In this document: piece after piece, positions 35,741-48,000 of the stretch
Position numbering within the stretch: position 1 is the first letter of the stretch
Layout of the letters: each line of letters begins with the position of its first letter
Program-made: the position numbers and the translations under genes
The notes under the pieces: model-generated
What the model saw: only the letters and a program-made list of their open reading frames with translations
Database searches by the model: none
What the model was told of the DNA's origin: nothing
Assembly: GCF_019649055.1 (NCBI RefSeq)
Contig: NW_026570234.1
Span: 496,001-560,000 of the forward strand
Length of the DNA: 64,000 nucleotides
Origin: Paramacrobiotus metropolitanus
Taxonomy: Eukaryota; Tardigrada; Eutardigrada; Parachela; Macrobiotidae
Reading direction: 5' to 3'

Positions 35741-38700
35741 AGCCATCAAATTAAACGTCCTATTTACATAAAGCCATTGCCGACATTGGTGTTATCACTG
35801 CCACTAAACAGACCGACCGTTTTTTATCCTGGATAAGAAGCTTTATTTGAAATTAATTCAACAATGAACATATAATTTTTATTCTATCTGGAATTCTGTA
35901 TGTATAGCAAAAACTTGACTACTTTCAGTCAATACTACAGAATTCTGTTACAAAAATCGTGCTGTTAGAAATCAAATTATAGACCTCCTCGATGCTGCGG
36001 TTAGATTTAGTAGGGCTCAGTAGGGCGCACAGTTACGACATACGATACTCTTAAATTATTTATATTATTGTTTTTTTTTTTATGAACCTGCCGCTATACA
36101 ATCGAGTGAAACGAGATTGGGCCACGTAGTGTATTAACTACCGCTACAGGATACACAGATTGATTCATGAGTATAGTAGCGCGCACTTATGCAATATCTA
36201 ATGTGATAAAGAACATCACATCGGCTAAGAAATTCTGCATATAGATATACGAGTTCTACATTATCGTATTATCCTTAATCCTTGCGGACAAGCATCTGTC
36301 CGCAAGGATTAAGGTACCAAAATCAGTTATTGTTTCGCGTACGCAGCAACATTTCAATGTTTTATCCCGTTCGGCTTGTACTTTCTGAGCATAACAATAC
36401 GAACACACAAAAACGGATAATAAAAAATGGCTAAAAGCCTAAAACCATAGGCGAGCCGAGAAACCCTCCTTTCCAGAAAACTGGTAAGGAACTAGGAAGG
36501 GAGGGTGCACGGGAAACAACAAAAATCGAATCAAAAATACTGCAGAACTAATGTGTTCAGAGACTGTTTGGTTATGGAAGTACTAAGCGAAATTGTATGA
36601 AAATTCACCCCAGCAGCGGTATTTATACGGTCTTCCGATGGGCTGGTTATTGGTGCCGATTATGCACCGCTGACCAATGGTCAACACGCTGCTTGTAATA
36701 GAACGGGCCTTGACCATAAATTCGTACCTTACTATAATAACCTGTGGCCTTTAGCGAACATAACATCAGAATATATGGCGCATATTTATTCATTGTTCTT
36801 TCCAAGCAAGACAAACACTTAATAATGTGTATAAAAGTGGGGAACCTTGGAGCGCATCATGCGCATGTATGACCATCCTTAAAAACTGCAAAGGCGTTAT
36901 TTCCAACCGAATACGAAACGGCGGTTTTGTGGTTTTAGACTTTAAGTGTCCTTTAAGCGCTAGCTGTTTTAGCCGTTAGTTTTTTAAACAGAAATTTATT
37001 TAAACAAAAGTTTATTTCCAAAAGATACTGCGCTGCCACACCGTTTCTACTCATAGCTATTCACTTTGTCCAGCAATTTAAAAAATGACTAAAAAACAGA
37101 TGCTTCTGTATAAGCAAACATTCCAAATAATTTTCGTAAAACTGCGATGTTTATTAAGTGATAGAATTAAATCGGTATTACCGCGTGGCATACCGCAATG
37201 TCGCTTTTCCATCGGGGTGCGCCGACGGGAAGATGGATTACACGAACGTTTTGCACCATTTTACAACAGTCAGACAAAGTTATATTCACTACGATCAATT
37301 GAAAAATTCCAATCTTTAACATTTTCGAAATGTTCGACTATTAAATTATGAGTAAAGGTTAGCATGGAAGATATTCTAGCATGGAAGATATAGTTCTAAC
37401 GCCAACAGTTTTTCATGTGAGTATCTACATCTACCATCTACAAAAGTTAACATGTCATCTCTTTTATAATTTTTGCAATAAAAACTCTGCAATCTTCTGT
37501 AGTTTATCAGTAATAATAATTTTATACTTGTAAGATCGCCTGACAAATCAGAAATCAGGTGTGGATAAAGATTACGACTAGTTCAAATCGTCCACAGCGA
37601 CGGTGTTGACAGTTGTAAATTGTATAAGCTATAGAAAGCAATGGGCTCATCCATAACCGTGTACAAAATGCTGATAATTTTACTTACATTATACCGACCA
37701 CAATACACAATATTTCACGTAAAACTATTATTTCGGAAGCTTTTGCTTTTAACAGAATCTCACTATAATCAATAACTTCACTCCTCTGCAGCAAGATATA
37801 AGCGTATTCCACAAGACAACGACTACTGTGCTGGCTCCGACATCAGTATTATTATGAGACTAAAACCTACAACAGAATTTTTGTTGTTATAATTTGTCAC
37901 TTTCCATGCGGCACGGCGGATTGGGTTTAATTTAGCGTTGACTCCCGCATATGTAAGTTAAATAGTCTCATATACAGTAGTTTATGCAAGACAAAAATAC
38001 TTTCAAAGGGCACCTTAAAGTTTTAGAAAGCCCCAAAGCTTATATTGTTCTTGCTACACTATACGTACGAGTAATAACGCACCGGATCCGGGCATGGAAT
38101 GGCTTTGTTAATCTTTCTGCATCTTTCGCAAAGTGAGACTGACCGTTAATTATATAATTAGAGGCTCAGAGGTGTCGCCGGCTGCCGGCTGAGGGTTGTA
38201 CCTCGTATATTACGCTCCGTGTGTATAGTGGGAATTACGGGCAGCTTCTTACTGTTAAATCAGTACGTACCTTAGTAATCTACACCAAAAAATTTGAGCA
38301 AACTTCTGGTGGGAAAACAGATCATGCGTCAGGCGCTCAAGCAGCTTACATGCAGCGTGGCGCCTCTGAGTCAAGACCTCTTCTACCCAGGAAGAAGGAT
38401 TATGGATCCAGCACTAAATGGCTCAACTTCAAATTTTTTCGCGGCAAGCTACAGTAAAATTTGTGACCTTTGCTATACCACGATTACTAAATATTTTTCC
38501 TGCTTCGGTGGTAATTTAATTACTGCCACGCGTCGCGTTTTTAAATTTTTTAAAATTTATTTAGTTCATATTGTTAGAAGCACTGTATTTGGAATAAAGA
38601 GGAAATAATATAAGGGCGCTAAATATGGATGTCTGTATTGTACAAAAACAGGAAGAATTACCGAGTTCAATCTGCAATGTATGCTTTCAAATTAATATTT

Positions 38701-39482
38701 TTTAACAATTCTTTTGCAGTGTATGTTTAATTATTCTGGCGTATCTGATGCACTGGTGATGTCTACTCTTTATTTGGGCTTGTTTAATTATTCGTATTTA
38801 ATCCACCTCGATAGTCGACGGTAGATGCAGCTTGAAAGTTTTATAACGGTGTAGTTTTATTTTAATAGCAGCCATCCGCTGTTTTAAACGCATATTTTGT
38901 CTTTAGTCAATTGCCGGTATTTATATAACCAGTAAATAATAATTTCCGTTTTGCCGATTCAGTTCCTGCGCTGGAGCGAAACTTGAAGTGCGCAAGAAAA
39001 AAACAGATTTTCCTTAGCCTTTGTATTGCAGTACTAGGATGATAAGGGCTTGTCTATAAGTAAAAGGTTGATTTCCAAAATCCCAGTCTCGGATCAACGC
39101 GACTTGTTCGAAAAAACAACTTGTTCCAGTATCACAGTGTTTCGAATAACTAAAATCAATGGTGCAGCGCAATATGGCTATTGGAACTGCATACTGTCAT
39201 GCGTTCAATATGAACAACTACTTGTAATTTGGATTTTTGTTAATCATACATGTGTATCTGCACATTTATTTCTCGATTTCTCGAAGTTTTTTTCTTTCGC
39301 CAGTTTGAAAATTACAAAGTGTGCAACACATATATATCGTATCGAACGATCTAATTTTCTCGGCTGCCTAAACGTAAGCGCAGACAGATTGGACTAAAAT
39401 ACTCAGTAATGTTTAACGTAAATATCGTTACTGATTTAAGTTTAACGTATTATTCGTGCTCGATGGTTTGCTTAAAAATTTC
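35741..39482. other. Gene-poor stretch, no supported gene
   Basis: Apart from the inverted repeat at 36273-36314, I see a small direct duplication of AGCATGGAAGATAT near 37361-37391 and open frames of 78-115 codons at 37085, 38221, 38294 and 39050 on the plus strand. The overlapping frames at 38221-38608 (one with SRPLLPRKKDYGS) look the least random, but they have no family match or clear splice partners. Confidence 0.35.
36273..36314. repeat. Perfect 18-bp inverted repeat with 6-nt loop
   Basis: Left arm 36273-36290 and right arm 36297-36314 are exact reverse complements around AGCATC. The arms contain CCTTAATCCTTGCGG. Same architecture (long perfect arms, 6-nt loop) as the hairpin at 13160-13207, but unrelated in sequence. 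Confidence 0.9.
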
Positions 39483-39677
39483 TTAGGTTTCATTCGTTTT
39501 AGAAAGCTGAGGTAACTTGCCTGGTGGTGTTTTTTCCCGGGAAACTGTAGGTTCGTCACCGATGTCCAAATCGTTCAATGATTCCATTAATCCATCAAAA
39601 CAGCGATAAGGGAATACTGGAAGAGCAAAGTTGCTGGCCAATGCCCGGCAATGCTGAGTGATACTATGGCTCCTCAG
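39483..39677 (-). CDS. Possible terminal exon or gene fragment, unrecognised
   Basis: An open stretch of about 64 codons without an early ATG ends in a stop at 39483-39485. Its residues look protein-like (ASNFALPVFPYRCFDGLMES, then LNDLDIGDEPTV and KTPPGKLPQLSKTNET). A possible splice acceptor (CCATAG) lies near 39664. It may be the last exon of a small minus-strand gene whose first exon is at 40581-40618 (MDLDTISMDRTE followed by a good GTAAGC donor). The exons between cannot be settled: two frames at 40180-40500 compete. It may also be a degenerate gene. Confidence 0.25.
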   Translation of the reverse strand: MRSHSITQHCRALASNFALPVFPYRCFDGLMESLNDLDIGDEPTVSREKTPPGKLPQLSKTNET

Positions 39678-40618
39678 CTATGCCAACATCTTGCCTACAA
39701 CTAATGCTCCACTAATTCCCAAATGCAATTATCGACAAGTAGAAAATTAAACCACCAAACGGGATGCGGGATCAGTGACTTTTGATCAAAGAAACAAAGC
39801 ATCAGGGAAACACAAGATTGTTCCTTATTGAACAATACTATAAATCAAAGATAAGTGTGAATATTTCAATAATAAAAAACGGAATCAAATGTGCAACCTG
39901 AGATATGCAACTTGTGGACACTAATTATGCCCGCGCAAGATCGATACAAACCAGACCGGTTAACACAACTCACTTAACGTTAACCTTGGAAGATTTTACT
40001 GCAAACAATCTAATGCTGATTGCTGATTGTATTGTCTCAAAACAGAAACTAATGTCATTTCTAGGATAAACAAAAAATGGTAAGCGAAGCGGTTTCCCAT
40101 GCAGCGCATCCAAAGCAATTCAGATGTACAGTACTTGGTGAAAAGAGACAGGCTTAAAGAGCGGGACATATTGGCATATCTAGTGCAGCGTTATGTGCCA
40201 CACATGCGAATAGGTCAATTGAGGGGAAGAATATAATATTGTTGGTGAAATATGGATAACACCAGGATTGAAAGATAAAAGCGGACCCGATCGGCAGTTA
40301 ATATAACGTCCCGCGGATAACGGAGTCTCCGTGTCGAGCACATAAGGATAATTGAGCTGATAGACCACGGGCACATCATACACATATATACACATATGTA
40401 CAGTGTACACACATGTTGCACTGGTCGACGCTTCCTTATTCCCGCATACACACAGCACATCCTTCCATATACAGAGATGGACGCAGGCAAATGTTTTCTC
40501 CCTCGATGAAATTCAAATAATTCAGGTAAGGAGTGTTGACATTGTATCTTATTACGTTTAACCAATGAGTCTTGGCTTACCACTCCGTGCGGTCCATGCT
40601 AATGGTATCCAAATCCAT

Positions 40619-43600
40619 AGAGAGAGCGTAGCGAAAATGTCGGCTTATCAAGCAGTGGGACGACGGGAATATGAACGCGCGATATTATATTTATTTGTTG
40701 GATACAGCGTTATGTATGTTTCAATATATCCCATATCTCTCTCACTTTGCCGGCCACCAAAGAGGGAATGCGTTACCGAAGTTGATCAACACCAGACAAC
40801 TATCACATCACTAAAACACAGGCGCTGCTGCAACGCGTAGATTCGCAACGGTTACAATAATGTTGGAATGGTTTTTAAGTGCCGACATAAATGATTACCT
40901 TCCTATCCTTGGGTGCTGCGAGCCGTTTGTAAGCACTACTATGGAGAGATATATATGTCACAATAGTTTAGAATTTGTGTTAAATAAGATCGGTACACAG
41001 ACGGATATAAGACTTTCAAGGACGCACCTATAGCAAATATAGCTAGCTGACTGTCCGGCTTGCAGGTCTCTAATTTGCATCCAAATCCTCGCATGGCAAA
41101 CACACACATTTTCCGGTGATTTCGTTATGCCGATCATCCACCTTACAGTATTTTGCGCAACACTTATAACTGAATCAGCTCCTGGTATTCAAATCCAAAT
41201 TTTTAGGGAATTTTTCCGGTGGTTTGGGCATATGAGACATATGTTGAGCAGCGTCGTAGTGGTACGCGGTGCGCTTCTCCTTCGCTGATTATGCAAGTTA
41301 TCTATCGCTAAACCAGAGTACCTGCATCGCCGCTCTAAATGGTCGTAATGTGTGTTCAGCGGTTATATTCGGCGTGCTTGTCTTCCGCCGTCGTTGTTGG
41401 CCGCCGTTGTACGCTGTCTAAGTACGCTAATACAATTTGCAATATTTACTTTATCTGTATTTTATCGGTATCTCCTGCAAAAATGCGATTCTAAAACTCC
41501 AGCACGCTCTAATTGCATGCTTTGTACATGTACCTTATTGCGTACACTGTCTAATAAACATTTCTCACGCTCCGGGAATGCCCAGAACCGCAAGTCCACC
41601 CAAAAACACCCAAAATGAAGTACAACTACTCGAATAATTTCGTTGTTGGTTTGATAACGAATTTACGTGTTATGTTTATGCATTACTTTCAAATTCTACA
41701 ATTATATAGATAAATCCTGGTATGTATGACAACATTTAGAGCTATTCAGAATACCAAATTTTCAAACAATTTTAGCATCTATGTATTATGTACAAAAAAT
41801 TTCAAAGCTACTTTAAACCAGTACAATCTTTTGATTGGAAAAAAGGAATCATTCACTAATGACAACTGCCTTCGTGGCAGCGTATTGTCCCAGAATAATA
41901 CTTGTCGTCATTAAAACGTTTCTGGAGGCATTCATTCGCAACATAAATAAATCGATATCATTATAAAAGCTAAGTTATACTTAAATATTTAAATCACACG
42001 AACACTTTTCAAAAAAAGCTGTTTTATCAGGTTTTCATGGTGCATGGGCGTCATCAGCGTAATGGCTTGTGAAACTGCACCCGTGTAAATAAAGAGAACC
42101 TGCTGTATTTATTTCGCGATAAATTTACATTTACTCTACGATGTGATGTTATTTAAGTCCAATCAGCAAATATGACAAATTACGAAAAGTGGTAAAGTAT
42201 ACAGCAACTGTCACCGAGTATTGTCACTAATGTTTCACCAGATGGATCATAGGCAAACGCTGTGAAATATATCTATCGCTATAAATAAATGGCAGTAACA
42301 ATAACTTTCGCCATTTGCAAGCTAATGACCATAGTACTGGATGGGATTGCAAGACGATTGTGGTTATTTTATTAACTATATATAAGCGTAATAAATATTT
42401 CGCTGGTGGCTTATAGTTTTGTGCAACTAATTAGCGACAACGATTTTTAATTTAAAAAAAATTAGTTTTTTCGGTTGACAAATTGTCAACCGACAAAGTG
42501 CAAGTTTATTTCGATACAAACAATGCAAATACTGTACCTTGCACTACTCGTACTATAACTTTTTGGGTTAGAACACTATATATCTGTATGGACACATTGC
42601 AACCAAGCCCATTGCTTTTATGTCGACTTAAACCAGTGCATTGTCGAATATAACAATGCATAATAAAATCTGAAGTTCATGGTTGTTTTATGTAATTAAC
42701 TGGAACGACCGGCAGCACGCGTATATATCGGTGAATCTTTTCTTTGTTTCAACTGTTGTTTAGATTGCATATTTATTTTTCGTACGAGTATTTATAAATG
42801 CATGTATCTGCATAAAATGCTGTCACGTTTTTTAAACTGGCAGTCGGTGGGACTTCATGATTGTTTTAATTAAGCGTTAACATATTTCAACTTTCAACAC
42901 CGGGACACCGTTTGATCGACTATTAGGGTTCAGCAAAATCAAATGCAGATACTGTACTTGCATACGAGTATACAGTATGTATGTCGTTTCTTATGGTTGG
43001 CTCCAGTAAAGTGATGCACCGGGTAATCAGCATATTGAAATGCAGTCTATTGTTCCAGAAATCTTTGGGTATAGGATATAATAACTGGCGCGTATATTGA
43101 ATCTAATTTCGTATGGATTTTGCTACAGTAGGCAAGTGTCACTCTTGTGGCGACCTAAATGTGGAAGATCTGTTGCGGACTTGGGTTACACTTGGTCCGT
43201 CCTTGAATAAATAGCGCGCCGGCCTTATTTGGTTTACCAGCCAACGCTATGTCAACTTTCAACATTTAGGCAGGAAAAAGCAAACAAGTTCGTCTAGTAC
43301 AAGTTGCATGAAATATTTGACTCATATGCGAAGAGCTGGCTGTGCAGGACAAGTGTTCAGTGTTTTAAATGTAATACCTGACGTAAATGATATTCTTCGC
43401 ATTAACCAGCATCCTTTCAAGCACGCGTGATCATTTATGATTTTAAGCGCTGATTAAAGGAAGTGATCCAGCACATAACTTATTTTAGAGAAGTTCATAA
43501 AGGTATAATAAAATTGCACGAAACATAACACTGTAGTAGTAAACCTTTTTTTACTTCTGAATGTAACAAAAAATTCGATCCGTAATGCCAACATTGACGA

Positions 43601-43783
43601 AGGTCAAGATGTACACGCTGGACATAACGTGCTTAATACAGGAACAACGAAGTTAACCTGTAAGAAAGAACAGCAATTAATTCCAAAAAAATAGCGACGT
43701 GCTCCACATCTAGTACAAAAATAAATTCCTAAGTCACTGTTTTTTTTATAACAAATTTTTCAATTAATGCCGTATGAATATGA
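40619..43783. other. Gene-poor stretch, no supported gene
   Basis: AT-rich with only short frames. One small hairpin is present: CGGTTGACA at 42472-42480 pairs perfectly with 42484-42492 around a 3-nt loop, next to an A/T-rich run. Nothing else is supported. Confidence 0.4.
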
Positions 43784-44606
43784 TCAATTTACCGAAAAAA
43801 TTAGCGTGTTGCTGCTGTGATTTGTGGCATCGATGCCGAACACGGAATAGTATTGGGTGGTGTTAACGGCTGGCATGAAAGGCTCAACGTACAATTCCAG
43901 CGTACTGAAGTCGATGTTGATGTACGGCGTCAGGTCGTTATTTGTCCCATTGACGACAGCCAACAAGAATTGTATTGGTAGAATCCCAAAATAATTCTAA
44001 ATCCGTCAGAGAAGTCATTGATACAAGCTGACTGATTCGATTTATGAATCTGCGACGTATGCGAAAATTTCCCACGCATCCTGAGCGGCAGGAACATATG
44101 AGCGCTTCACAACTAACCTTCATAGAAAGTCCGGGAATTGTTGAATACGCACAGAGACATCCATCCACCGTTGCCGCGCTGGTCAGTCCCGCTGTGATAT
44201 CAATTCGAAAAATATTCGTGCATATGGTCAGTCTGCGCACGCTGGGTGCTCGGCATCCACAAACCCCACGTTTTGGACTGCCGTTGCCAAAGTCACCGGA
44301 AGTCCGGTTGTTCGGTCCATAGCAGACTGAACCGGCCTGGTAGCACTTTTGGCCGATCAAGGCGCACGGACAGTCGATCTTCGCTAGCAATGTCTCGTTG
44401 CTGCAGTTTAAACTGATCAAATATTGCGGTTTCACTGTAGCCCTCCCTCGAAATGATAAGCCCCAGGTGAGACTGCATTCGAAGATAATTAACGAAAAAA
44501 CTACTACCGTAGTGACAATTATTGCAATCAACGGGCTAGTATGTGTAGCCGGCATCACTGCGAATCGGATGTTGTTCGTCAAACGGACATAAGCAACTTT
44601 TAACAA
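43784..44606 (-). CDS. Cys-rich single-pass membrane or secreted protein, unrecognised
   Basis: Two exons, 44118-44606 and 43784-43996, join at phase 0 (donor GTTAGT, acceptor TTTAG) to give 233 residues from the first ATG, or 216 from the second at 44555. A hydrophobic segment (PLIAIIVTTVVVFSLIIFEC) near the N-terminus is a signal anchor or signal peptide. A region with at least ten Cys follows (for example C-P-C-A-L-I-G-Q-K-C and G-V-C-G-C-R) with N-glycosylation sequons NCSNET and NNRTS. The C-terminal exon is richer in N/T/Y with sequons NGTN, NTTQ and NHSS. All sequons lie after the hydrophobic segment, so this part is extracellular. I do not recognise the Cys spacing. The second exon is supported by one reading frame and its splice acceptor only. 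Confidence 0.5.
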
Positions 44607-45025
44607 GCCTTACAGACTTCACGAAATGTTATTTCAATATTGCTTTACTGGGTGATCATTTCATTTTCAACTTCCGGATAGCTAGCTGGTGGCAATAACT
44701 AACATCGAAGCAACTAAACAATGCGCGTGATGTCAATTCGATGCGTATTCGCTTCTTCAGACTTTTGTGCCCACGATTGCAAAAATGCGCGTACAATACT
44801 TATAACATGTACAAGCTACAATTACAGAAGTTTTACGCTTATTTTGTGAAATTTTTTTATATCTCCCGACATTTAAAAACACGGTTATTTAGCTCAACTG
44901 AGTTGAACCCAAACTCCACAACAGCACCAGCCTTATTCAAGTTTGACAGAAATGCCTCGTCTTTGGTAAAAAAAACTTTTATAGCAGACGTTCAAATAAA
45001 AACAAAGAAAAAACAATGGAAAAAC
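44607..45025. other. Intergenic, no gene seen
   Basis: Short interval between EMC1's 3' end and the start of the Cys-rich gene, both on the minus strand. The 99-codon plus frame at 44741-45040 is not convincing. Confidence 0.4.
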
Positions 45026-48000
45026 CTATTTCCATGCTAAGCGCAGCGCTTTGGCATTGGCCAGATTACGAACAATAACGGACGCAATGGTCATGACAAG
45101 CATCACCACAGACAGAATCCAGTAATCAAAACTATCACTCAAAACATCAAATAATGCTGACGGCATTACCCGGGTAAAATAAAGATCTGAAAAACATAAA
45201 CCAAACTGAATTTCAAAAGCACAAAGTTGCACAAAACTTTTTTCTAATAACTCAGAAAATACTTACCAAGACCAAACGCAAACACCAAAGATATGGACTC
45301 TAATCCAGCAATCCCGGTTTGAATTCCGCGAATGTTGTGGACTTTTTTATAATAATTTATTACGTGTTCCGTCATGTAAGGCAATTCTGGGGCGTACGGA
45401 ACTAAACCCTCTTCCCTGTAAAAGGAGTTAACTTCAAACTAGGCATGTTGGTACATCAGTAAATACAAACCTAAACGATTAATTTATTACATACAACAAC
45501 CACAAAGAGAAAACTTTAAAAGAATAGTCAAACCAAAACCTAAAACATTAACAACAAAAGTCAAACAATTATAAAACCAATGCAAGAACTAAAACGCTGA
45601 AAAAAATTATGAGCGAACGGCCGTGTGTAACGGAAGTATTAGACATCTAAACGAACCAACCTTTCTGCTGCAGATGGAAACAAAGGCCTCCTGGGATCTA
45701 GTAACACTTTTGGTATTTGCAGCAGTGATCCGGATGCCAGTCCCACTAAAAATAAACTTATTAAAGATGTGTGCACAAGAGAGATATACATAGATATACA
45801 GGGCTTATTTACAAATAAGATTCTTATGCGTAATTCCTCCAGCCGTAACCGTCTCCTGCATGTCGTTAACGAAACCCGGTAATCGAAAAGCCGACGCAAT
45901 GGCCTCTGGTTTACCAAAAGATTCCAATGAGCTAAAATATGTTTTATTCGGTTTATCAAATCCACGGTACAATTCCACCACGCCTAGTTCACTAGAACGA
46001 GATTTTTCGTTCCAGTATGAATACTGCAAATATACAAACATTCGAAAAGAAGATGTCACAATAAGCACGGACGAAACTTTTACCATTATCCAGTTTTCGG
46101 AATGCACGACATTAACTGGTGATCGGGCGCGTCGTTGAACGAGACTGGCAGCGACACGACCTGTTATGCCATCCAGGGCCACGATTTTCACATATGCTAA
46201 AAAAAATAACACAAGACACTAAAAAAAGTAAAAAAAATAACAGAAGACACTATAAAATCAAAATAGCCTGGATACAACCAAAATACAGCTACAACTACAA
46301 CAACTAGAATTACAACAAAGAATTACGAAAAAGTATACAACTAGAATTACGAAAAAGCAGATTTTACTTACCAAGTATTTATCAGCATATTATTTATTAC
46401 ATGAACCACAGCTCTTACGCTTTTTGGCCTCATCTGTTCCTTGGACAGCAACCGAAACCAGGTTGGGATTAATATATTTGTACAATACGCGGCGATCAGC
46501 TAACACTTTTCCCTGCGAATAAACATTATCGTGCGGTCGTTTGGGAGTAACCGATACCACCGACTCTCCCTCAGCCGTCAGTGTGTTGGTCCACATTTCG
46601 CGCGCTTTGAATCCCTGTACACAGTTGCGTTACAAAGGCAAGATAAATATTTTGTACAATTCACCAACTGACATCTGCAATATTATATTCACACACCTGA
46701 TCCGATTGTATCACTCGAAACCCGCGTACGATCCCGCTTTTCATATCCGCATCGAATATGGTCAGTGATTTGGTCACAAAATCTTTCAGTTCAGGTATAT
46801 TTAGGCTAGGATATATATTAACATTATAATCGGTGTCCAGTACAAAAACAGCTTCCAGATGGTTGCTGGTCATCACGGGAATTAAACCAGTTTGCAAAAC
46901 AGGACGGTTAAGTTGTAGAGGCTTTTGCAGCTCTTCCCCGGTAATACAATCAAAGAAGTACATCAGCCCATTACCAGATTTCTAAAAAAGTAAAAATAAA
47001 TACCCAAATAAATCACTTGAACAAAAACGTTTCTGACAAGTTAGGCAAATGCATGTTCGCAAGGAAACCCATGTACCTTATCCGCTCCAATAATCACCGC
47101 TTGACTAGCAAAAGGTGCATGAGCACCAGCCCGTTGAAGATAAAAAGCGACTTTATGATTGACCGGTTTTACAAAATCTTCGATTATCATCGAATACACA
47201 ACATCTCCATTATGACTGTCCAAGCCGTAAACCTATAAAAAAGCTTTTATCAACATAAACGAAGGTTTTATCAGCATAAATGCACGCAAGCACCTAGGTA
47301 GTAAATGTCTATTTAAGTTCATGCCACTTTGTTCGAAAAACAAAAATAGCTGCCTAAGACGATCTACCTATTGCCTTGACTGTACCTTTCCACGATCATT
47401 GACACCCACGATAATTTTATGGGTATTAAAGTAATCGCGTTCCAAGTGTTCTTTCTCAAAAAACTGCCCCGTTCGCAGTCCCTTAACAAGGGAGTTCACA
47501 CCTAATTCGACTAGCTTTTTCAGCTGCAGGGCCTGCGCCACAAGTCGCTTGGCGAATCTCAGAAGGAAAGTGCCTGAAAAACATCAAACATCAACAAAAG
47601 CATTCCAGAAATTCAATTAATCTCACCTTTCTCTTCGAATTCCTCTTCAACCAAGGCTTCAATATCAGAAACAGGTAAGTCCACAATAGCAGTCGACTGC
47701 AGGTAAGCCAACCCTTCTTCCCGCTTCCACAGTAGTTTTCCTTGTGAGATCAGCCCAAAAACGTCGCCACTTGTCCAAAAGATAACGGACGATTTTGAGC
47801 AGTCTTCTTTACCGGGAATAACCCGCACCTGGAATAGTCGTTAAAGTAAAACATTGGACACGTCTATATGATATTTGCAACTGCACAACGTGAAGTGTTA
47901 AACAGATCTATCATACTATCACAATAATAAATTCCCAAATTTCGGAGGTATGAATGCTCCGTTAGCGGTTGCTTTTTTCTGATTTGATCAGAAGCGAAAA

